A stretch of 64,000 nt of DNA, taken from Rhodothermales bacterium. Lineage in GTDB: Bacteria > Bacteroidota > Rhodothermia > Rhodothermales > Bin80. Location: assembly GCA_022822185.1 (NCBI GenBank), contig JAJECE010000112.1:1-64000 (forward strand). The letters run 5' to 3'. The notes beneath the pieces were generated by a model that searched no databases, had not been told where the DNA came from, and saw nothing but the letters and a program-made list of their open reading frames with translations. Shown in pieces: positions 54,482 through 61,098 of this stretch; the stretch's first letter is position 1; the number at the start of each line of letters is the position of its first letter. The position numbers and the translations under genes are program-made.

Positions 54482-55744
54482 CTAGGGACAATACGGCCGC
54501 GAAGTGTCGCTAGACGCGGCCCCCTCCGATGCGCCGCCCCTCGTCGTTGGACAATGACCATGTACGCAGCGGCCGGTCCGGCGGGGGACGGAACAGAGGG
54601 GGTTGCCCCTCCCGAAATTCTCAACGAGCCAGGCCTGCATGGACGGGATCGGGATGACATACATGTTATCGAACTCTTCCAGCACGCCTTTGTGCACCAT
54701 CCGCCGGAACAACTCTTCCGCCTTGGATTCCCCGTACGCATCCGTGAGCGCGTCCGTCAGATACTCTCTGGCAAAACTGTACCGGGGCGGCACATCCCGG
54801 AGACTGTGAGCAATACATCGAAGTACGCTGTCCTGAATGCCCTGCACCCGCGCTTTGTAGAATTTTGTGCGTTCTTTCCGCCCCGTCTCCATCACCACAT
54901 TCAACCCATTCGGGGTCATCCGCCTGCGGTCCGCCCGCACCTGCAGCGCCGCGGCTTGCGCATAGCAGGCAATATGCTGAGGCCAGCCGTGCGTCTCTGC
55001 CATGATCGCATCCACCCAGGGCCTGATGTCTCCCTTGGCCTTCCCCTCCAGCTGGAGCCAGTCTGCGATGACCCTCCGCTCTTCATCCGGCTTTAGAGGC
55101 TCCAAATCCACGCAGCAGCCGGGCTTAAAGCGGGACACGCCCATTTTCTGGAATGCCACCTTCGTCCCACCGAGCCCCGCCACGAGCAGCATCATAGGGC
55201 GCCCCATGTCGCCGTTATGGAGTCTATCCAGAAACACCTTCACCGTCTCGTGACGCGCATCCGAAGATGTCATCCCTCCGCCCAGTGTCTGTGCTTCGTC
55301 CAAGACGAGCAGGAGCGGGGACTTCCCTAGCCTGATGATACTCTGGGGAGTGTGACCGGGGAGTTTGAACTTCGCTCCCGCCCCTCCCTTGATCCATTTA
55401 TCAAATCCCGCCTCTATAGCGATTGTGTCCAAAAGAGCCCGCCAGACTTCCCAACGCTCTAACAACTGGCACATGGCATCCGTGTCCCAGAGCGCCTTCG
55501 TGTTTATCTTCAGCGTCTCCCATCCACGCTTTCTGGCCCGCCGCGCACACTCATAAAGCAGTGCGGTCTTGCCCGCACCCGGCGCGGCCTGAATCAGGAA
55601 CGTCGTCCCCTTCGTACTATCATCCACCGTGAACTGCAAACGCTTTCGAAAGGCACCCAGCACTTTCTCTCTCCCGTGGAAGTACTCGGTTTTTCCCCGG
55701 TCGTCTATATCGTCGGCCCAGTCTGGGGTATAACCGTCATTCAT
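54482..55744 (-). CDS. AAA/STAND-like P-loop ATPase, KxFHGR family (copy 3)
   Basis: 420 residues. KTEYFHGRE box (18-26), Walker A AAPGAGKT (53-60), Walker B LLLVLDEAQ (144-152), sensor-like MLLVAGLGG, 'HGWPQHIACYAQA' lid motif and a winged-helix-like C-terminus near MQAWLVENF. It shares this order with 7169-8278 and with the truncated 181-819 copy. The insert between the RGWETLKINTKALW segment and Walker B is about 25 residues longer than in the 7169 copy. The last 40 residues after LVENF are rich in Arg, Cys, Ser and Pro and do not resemble the sister protein, suggesting a frameshifted tail. It sits beside the Panacea pair in an accessory pocket. Function unknown. Confidence 0.83.
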   Translation of the reverse strand: MNDGYTPDWADDIDDRGKTEYFHGREKVLGAFRKRLQFTVDDSTKGTTFLIQAAPGAGKTALLYECARRARKRGWETLKINTKALWDTDAMCQLLERWEVWRALLDTIAIEAGFDKWIKGGAGAKFKLPGHTPQSIIRLGKSPLLLVLDEAQTLGGGMTSSDARHETVKVFLDRLHNGDMGRPMMLLVAGLGGTKVAFQKMGVSRFKPGCCVDLEPLKPDEERRVIADWLQLEGKAKGDIRPWVDAIMAETHGWPQHIACYAQAAALQVRADRRRMTPNGLNVVMETGRKERTKFYKARVQGIQDSVLRCIAHSLRDVPPRYSFAREYLTDALTDAYGESKAEELFRRMVHKGVLEEFDNMYVIPIPSMQAWLVENFGRGNPLCSVPRRTGRCVHGHCPTTRGGASEGAASSDTSRPYCP

Positions 55745-56372
55745 CGCTATTGGAGGTTGCGGGAGAGATTAGACACCCCGAATCCCGGCGGGATTCCCCG
55801 CACCAGGTGCTGCGCATGTTCAACCGGGGGGCGAGTTCCCTGTGCGCGTCCAGCACCTGCCGACTATCGCCGCAAAAAGCCCCCAGTCGCCATTCAGCAC
55901 AGCACCGCCGGCAAAGAATGGAGTTTATCTACATGAGGCCCCCGTGCAGACCGTGCAGTTACAGATGCTATATCTGTTCCACAGGCATCTACCGGACTAG
56001 ATACACAGGCAAAAAGACATTCCCGAATTAATCTTTGCCTGCGCCTTTCCACGGCGCACGGAAAATCTGATCTGAAGTCCCATCAGACCATACACCAATG
56101 GAACCATTCCATCAAACCGCAAAAAATCGCATAATTCCGGTGTCTTCATGGAAAAATCAGAGGATAAGTTGTTTTTTCTTCAGCCCTTAGTCTTGAAATT
56201 TGACATCCCATCTCAAGACTGCTTCCAATCCTGACGAGCCCCCGTGGAATATCCCCCCCTTCATACCCCAACTTCAACGCCGCAGAGAGATTTTCCTGGA
56301 TCTGATCTCGTAACACAGCCCCTGTACCCGCACCACTTTCACGACTGGTATTCTGCATCAGGCCTGTCGCCG
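55745..56372. other. 630-base intergenic region
   Basis: Contains a short perfect stem-loop (GAATCCC-GGC-GGGATTC, 55780-55796) near the ATPase start. A minus-strand ORF of 70 codons (56146-56358) has a fairly regular helix-like composition and could be a small gene following the large lipoprotein gene, but I see no motif and cannot support it. The rest is unremarkable. Confidence 0.4.
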
Positions 56373-59300
56373 CTATTCATCCCGTTCGTTCGGAAAAACC
56401 AACCCCCTCGCATGATTCTCCGGCACAACATATCGGGTATGATAGTCCAGCCAATCGGATGGATAACGCTGATAGACGGGGTCGTCCTTTAATCGCCCTG
56501 GAATCTCATCATACGTAGGATCGCCGTGCGATGGCAGCGGACGGAGAGTTCTGGAAAACGTCGTATTATAGTCCCCGTCCTTCACCCAGCCATCCCCGAT
56601 CAGGACAAAATCTCTCTTGTAACCTGCGGCGACCGGACGCATCTCTGTAAATTGCAGCAGCATTTCGTCCCCTGCATTCATGATGACATAGCGGTCATCA
56701 ATCTGTTCTAACAGCGGACCTACCTCTCCAAAACGGGTATGGTACCCAACCAGATCACGCCAGATCTGTGCAGTACCGCTCAATGTATCGTATACGGGCA
56801 GTTCGGGGGAGGAGCGATCTCGCTCATTCACGACCGAGAAGCCGCGATATCTGAGATCTGCCTCTTTGGGGAGCATGTGCGTGACCTGCAAAGCGGAATC
56901 CTCCAGTTTTTCTGCAGTATACAGTGCATCCCAGTAAATCTCCATGTTTGTATGCAGGCGAAGTCTCCGGGCCCCCGAACTCCTGACCACCGGCGCTAAA
57001 TCAATCAGGATTGTTTTGGATTTCCCGCTGGGGAACCCCAGATTTGCATGTACTGTTTGCCAGGATCCATCCGGGAGTTGCGCATCCACACGTAATCCGC
57101 TGGGAGGGGCATGGTTCCCCTGACTGATGGCGACATTGATGGAGCTGTCCGTTGGCCGGATCCAGCCTCGACCAATCAGCCAGGCATCCTGCGGGGTTGC
57201 CTCGCTGATCTCCACTTCCAGATAATGATCTCTGGTAATCCCCTGATAGTCACCACGTCCAAAGAAGTCTGCATAATGTTCATCCTGAACCAGTACGGTC
57301 TCCAGTACATCCTCTCCGCGATCATTCCATGCTCCCGCAATGGGGATGCGTTCCGAGGTCAGATGGACCTTCAACTCCGGCGGAGGGAAGGCAAATCGTT
57401 CATCTACAAAAATCTCCGTACCAACCGGATGATCCACAACCATCAGAGAGACATGATCAAAAAAGTGAGTTTCCCATAACTCTGCGGTGATCCGAATATC
57501 ATAGTGTCCATCTCTCGGCTGGAGCTGCTCTCCCTTGATCTTCACCCAATCTTCGGTGGTCATAATACCTGCGGTCTCCTGTGCATTGATCCGAAGTCCG
57601 AGCGGTGAGCGCCAGATAAAGTCGGTGACAAACTCCACATCCTCCCCATTCCAGGTGAAAAGCCATGGACAGGAGCCCTTCAGTCGCTGGGTTGCGCTGA
57701 CAATTTCATCCGAAAGCAGATCAAATTCCGCCTGTACCGATCCATTGGGCCAGATAATGCGTGCAACATCGGCCAGCGACTGTTCTCCAAGCCCAAAATG
57801 CACAATCGGCTGGGTGATCGGCTGCTTCTGGTACAGGAGTCCTGCACGGACTTCAACCTCTCCGCCGATCCCGAACGAATTAATCCGCTGATCTCCAACC
57901 GCCTGCGCGGCCCGCGGCTGAATCTGGAGCATCTGGTATTCTTTGGTCTGGATGACCCCGTACCGGACCGGCTGGCGCTGAGCATTTAAACCTATCATAT
58001 CCAGTCTCCCGGCAAACCGTGTTGCACTGAGCGCGTGCGTTTCCAGTTCGGTCAGCGTCTCCTGCAGATAGAATGCATAATCGTGATCCTGCAGGAAAAT
58101 TTGTGATTGGCCACTTGCGGTCACCACCATATCAATGCCTCCATTATTATCCAGGTCTCCGGTCAAAAGCTGTGCATCCGGTGTCTGCAACGCCCCCTCC
58201 AACAGCATCTCCACGGCGGGATCACTTCCCAGAGTTACACGCAGAATCTCTCCGGTATCTTTAAGGACGAGGAGTTCTATCCTGCCGTCACTGTTACTGT
58301 CGCTGACCGTTACATCCAGAAGAGAATCGTCCGCTATGGGGTTCGACACGGGAATGAATTGGCCCTGCCGCTCATTTGCCAGCACCTTCAATCTACCCTC
58401 TGAATCCAACATTGCCGCATCCGGGTCGCCATCCTGATCTAGATCGGCCCACTCAAATGCAAGGATCAATGATTCCACTGGAAACCAGTCGGAGCGCTCA
58501 AAGGTGCCATCTCCCTTATTCCGAAGCGTCAGCAGTCCGTTTTCGGCATCATTCAGAACCAGATCTATATCTCCCTCCAGATCCATGTCCGCCGCCCAGA
58601 CGCCTGTATAGGCGGCATGGGTAAGCGCCGTGCTCAGATTCAACTCACTGGTTGCATCCACAAACTGTTCCAGCGAATCCTGACGCAACACACGCAGCCC
58701 CTCTGCTCCGGCCAGAATCAGATCGGTTCTGAAATCAAAATTATAATCCACCCCGACCCCGGCATCATGCCCGCGCACCGCCGGTGCCTGCCACGCTTCC
58801 CCCCGGAGTGTTTTTACCAAATCCGCCCCGGCATAAAATACCGCCGGCAATGCCTCATTCCCCAATGCAATTGCAGCAATCCATTCCTGAGATGTATCTG
58901 AAACCATGAATTGCTGATCCGCTACAATTTGCAGAGAGTCATCCCGTGGCGCGGGGGAGGAAGATGGATTTTCCAGACGGATAAACCGGGTCACCGGATC
59001 CCCTACGCGTTCATCGGGTACGCGTGCCTCGGCGAGATCCTGGCGATATCGCGGCTCGGTCAGCAGGATATTGCGCAAAAATCCGAGTTGTCTTGCGGCC
59101 TCTTCATCGGAGGATGCACGCTGGAGCAGTTCAATCTGCCCGCGCACATCTTCGCCCCATGTGAAGGAACCAAATATATTCAGCAGTTCAAGGTCCAGTG
59201 CGCCTGACGAAGCAGATTGCTGAAGCTGATGGAGTAAGACGGCCGTATTCTCCGGAGCTGTAATCCCGAGGTTACGCATAGAGAACCGGCGTTCATCCGA

Positions 59301-59750
59301 GTCTTCGGGAAGCATTTCAATGAGTGCAAAGAGTGCACGCAGATTCAGTGAATCAACGGACACAACCCTGCGCAGGTTACGCAGTTGTTCATCGCTATCG
59401 CCGATCATTCGCGCATGAGCGGCGGCCAGAAGCAGGATTTCGCTGTTTTCCGGGTCCAGTTCCAGGGCGCGTTCCAGATGCTCAAATGCCACATCCGGTT
59501 CATTCCGGCGCATCGCCATCAGTGCCAAATTCGCCCAGGCGGCCGGCTCCTCGGGAGCGAGTTCGGTAACCAGTGTCAGTTTCGCCGCAGCACGCAGATC
59601 TTCCCCTACCTCCATCGCAGATACCCCGGCAAAGAAAGCACTCACGATCCGAACATACTCCTCCGATTCCGTCTGGGGTTCATCGGATATGCCACACCCA
59701 AGCATCAGGGCTGCAAGAATGGCGGGAATTATCAATTTGGTGCGATGCAT
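56373..59750 (-). CDS. large lipoprotein: TPR + FG-GAP propeller + ASPIC/UnbV domain (CRTAC1-like)
   Basis: About 1,125 residues. Lipobox LMLGC near residue 17 anchors it to a membrane. Residues about 25-180 contain TPR-like helices ('AWANLALMAMRRNEPDVAFEHLERALELDPEN', shown to indicate the TPR register). The centre has FG-GAP/VCBS-type calcium-binding repeats ('DMDLEGDIDLVLNDAENG', 'DLDQDGDPDAAMLDSEG', 'DLDNNGGIDMVVTASG') folding as a propeller. About 640-720 is the ASPIC/UnbV domain ('VEVRAGLLYQKQPITQPIVHFGLG', 'RIIWPNGSVQAEF'). The final 400 residues are an uncharacterised beta-rich region. Such proteins are common secreted/surface proteins in this group; role unknown, perhaps carbohydrate binding. 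The ATG at 59750 is the lipoprotein start; the ORF opens 15 codons earlier. Confidence 0.87.
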   Translation of the reverse strand: MHRTKLIIPAILAALMLGCGISDEPQTESEEYVRIVSAFFAGVSAMEVGEDLRAAAKLTLVTELAPEEPAAWANLALMAMRRNEPDVAFEHLERALELDPENSEILLLAAAHARMIGDSDEQLRNLRRVVSVDSLNLRALFALIEMLPEDSDERRFSMRNLGITAPENTAVLLHQLQQSASSGALDLELLNIFGSFTWGEDVRGQIELLQRASSDEEAARQLGFLRNILLTEPRYRQDLAEARVPDERVGDPVTRFIRLENPSSSPAPRDDSLQIVADQQFMVSDTSQEWIAAIALGNEALPAVFYAGADLVKTLRGEAWQAPAVRGHDAGVGVDYNFDFRTDLILAGAEGLRVLRQDSLEQFVDATSELNLSTALTHAAYTGVWAADMDLEGDIDLVLNDAENGLLTLRNKGDGTFERSDWFPVESLILAFEWADLDQDGDPDAAMLDSEGRLKVLANERQGQFIPVSNPIADDSLLDVTVSDSNSDGRIELLVLKDTGEILRVTLGSDPAVEMLLEGALQTPDAQLLTGDLDNNGGIDMVVTASGQSQIFLQDHDYAFYLQETLTELETHALSATRFAGRLDMIGLNAQRQPVRYGVIQTKEYQMLQIQPRAAQAVGDQRINSFGIGGEVEVRAGLLYQKQPITQPIVHFGLGEQSLADVARIIWPNGSVQAEFDLLSDEIVSATQRLKGSCPWLFTWNGEDVEFVTDFIWRSPLGLRINAQETAGIMTTEDWVKIKGEQLQPRDGHYDIRITAELWETHFFDHVSLMVVDHPVGTEIFVDERFAFPPPELKVHLTSERIPIAGAWNDRGEDVLETVLVQDEHYADFFGRGDYQGITRDHYLEVEISEATPQDAWLIGRGWIRPTDSSINVAISQGNHAPPSGLRVDAQLPDGSWQTVHANLGFPSGKSKTILIDLAPVVRSSGARRLRLHTNMEIYWDALYTAEKLEDSALQVTHMLPKEADLRYRGFSVVNERDRSSPELPVYDTLSGTAQIWRDLVGYHTRFGEVGPLLEQIDDRYVIMNAGDEMLLQFTEMRPVAAGYKRDFVLIGDGWVKDGDYNTTFSRTLRPLPSHGDPTYDEIPGRLKDDPVYQRYPSDWLDYHTRYVVPENHARGLVFPNERDE

Positions 59751-59847
59751 AAAATTATTCCTTAAGTTGAAATACGTTTTAACGGCAGAATCCAATCAAA
59801 TGTTTGAGTACAGATATAAGATAATGGCGTAATTTTGCTCCTGCTGA

Positions 59848-60993
59848 ATGCAAAAACCAATCATGTATTATCGACGCTATCTGCTGCTGCTCCCCCTGCT
59901 GCTGCTACAGAGTGCTGCAGCACAATATGCCCAGATTCCAGATCCATACCGGTCTGCTGTGGACTCTGCCTATCAAATGATTTTCGAAACATGGCAGGCA
60001 CAGAAATTCCCGGGGATCGCCGTCGCTGTGGCCGTGAACGGGCAGTTCATCTGGTCCGATGCCGTCGGTTTTTCGGATCTGGAGCAACGGGTGCCTCTGT
60101 GGCCGCACAGCCGCTTCCGAATCGCAAGTATCTCAAAGCCGCTTACCGCGGCAGCCGCCGCCAAACTCTACAGTCAGTCACGGCTGGATGTGGACGCAGA
60201 TATCCGGAAGTATGTGCCGGGATTCCCCATCAAACGCTGGCCAATTACCCCTCGCCAACTGGGCGCACATCTTGGGGGGATTCGGGGATATCGCCCCGGC
60301 GAAATGCTCTCGCTGGTCCCCTATGCCACCGTTGAAGACGGACTGGCTATTTTTTCAGCGGATACGCTGATACATGAGCCAGGTACGGAATACCTCTATT
60401 CCAGTTACGGCTGGAACCTTCTCAGTGCTGTGATTGAGGGTGCCTCGGGCGAATCTTTCCTCGACCATATGAAGCAGGAGGTTTTTCTTCCACTGCGTAT
60501 GCTGAATACGGTGGCGGATCATCCGGACCGCCTGATTGCGCACCGCGTCCGGTTTTATGTCCGCAGCGAGGACGGAACACTGCTGAATGCTCCCTATGTG
60601 GATAACAGTTATAAATGGGCTGGAGGCGGCTTTCTGTCTACACCAACAGACATTGTTCGATTCGGAATTGCCCATCTGGACCCATCCTTCCTTGACCAGA
60701 AAGCCAGGGAACTGCTTTTTACCGAACAGCAAACCATCACCGGCGAACCTGTCGGGTACGCGTTTGGCTGGCGGGTGGAAACCCGTTCCGACCGTCTTCG
60801 CTATTTCAGTCACAGCGGAGGGGCCATTGGTGGCACCTCTCTCCTTGTCATTCAACCGGATACCGGTGTAGTCGTGGCAGCCATGGTCAACATGAGTGAT
60901 GCGAACCTGAATGTTGTACAGGAACTCGTTTCCCTGTTTGTTAGGGAGGCACAGCGTCTAGACACAGAGAAAAATCCACTTGACAGTAACTGA
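59848..60993 (+). CDS. serine hydrolase, class C beta-lactamase fold
   Basis: 381 residues. Signal peptide rich in Leu (YLLLLPLLLLQSAAAQ), then a class C beta-lactamase/DD-peptidase fold: SxxK in 'FRIASISKPLTAAAAAKL', the second catalytic Tyr in 'YLYSSYGWNLLSAVIEG' and the HSGG triad (KTG equivalent) in 'FSHSGGAIGGTSLLV'. All three catalytic motifs of the family are present. It could be a D-aminopeptidase, esterase or LACTB-like peptidase rather than a true beta-lactamase. Exported to the periplasm. ATGs at 59848 and 59863 are both possible starts. Confidence 0.9.
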   Translation: MQKPIMYYRRYLLLLPLLLLQSAAAQYAQIPDPYRSAVDSAYQMIFETWQAQKFPGIAVAVAVNGQFIWSDAVGFSDLEQRVPLWPHSRFRIASISKPLTAAAAAKLYSQSRLDVDADIRKYVPGFPIKRWPITPRQLGAHLGGIRGYRPGEMLSLVPYATVEDGLAIFSADTLIHEPGTEYLYSSYGWNLLSAVIEGASGESFLDHMKQEVFLPLRMLNTVADHPDRLIAHRVRFYVRSEDGTLLNAPYVDNSYKWAGGGFLSTPTDIVRFGIAHLDPSFLDQKARELLFTEQQTITGEPVGYAFGWRVETRSDRLRYFSHSGGAIGGTSLLVIQPDTGVVVAAMVNMSDANLNVVQELVSLFVREAQRLDTEKNPLDSN

Positions 60994-61010
60994 GACGGTA
61001 TGCTGTGATT

Positions 61011-61048
61011 TACAGATCAGGGAATCCTTGCAGGGATCGTGATCTGTA
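61011..61048. terminator. stem-loop between convergent genes
   Basis: TACAGATCA (61011-61019) and TGATCTGTA (61040-61048) form a perfect 9-base stem; the enclosed segment can extend it partly. It lies between the serine hydrolase stop and the convergent BNR-protein stop, where a bidirectional terminator would be expected. No clear U-tract follows on either strand. Confidence 0.4.
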
Positions 61049-61098
61049 CTTACGTTCATCACGTTCTGCCGCACGTCAAACTCCATCTTCTATCAGAC

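Noticed and set aside
56146-56358. 70-codon minus-strand ORF after the large lipoprotein gene
   Set aside because: Composition is plausible for a small helical protein, but there is no motif or coupling, so I left it as an intergenic note.
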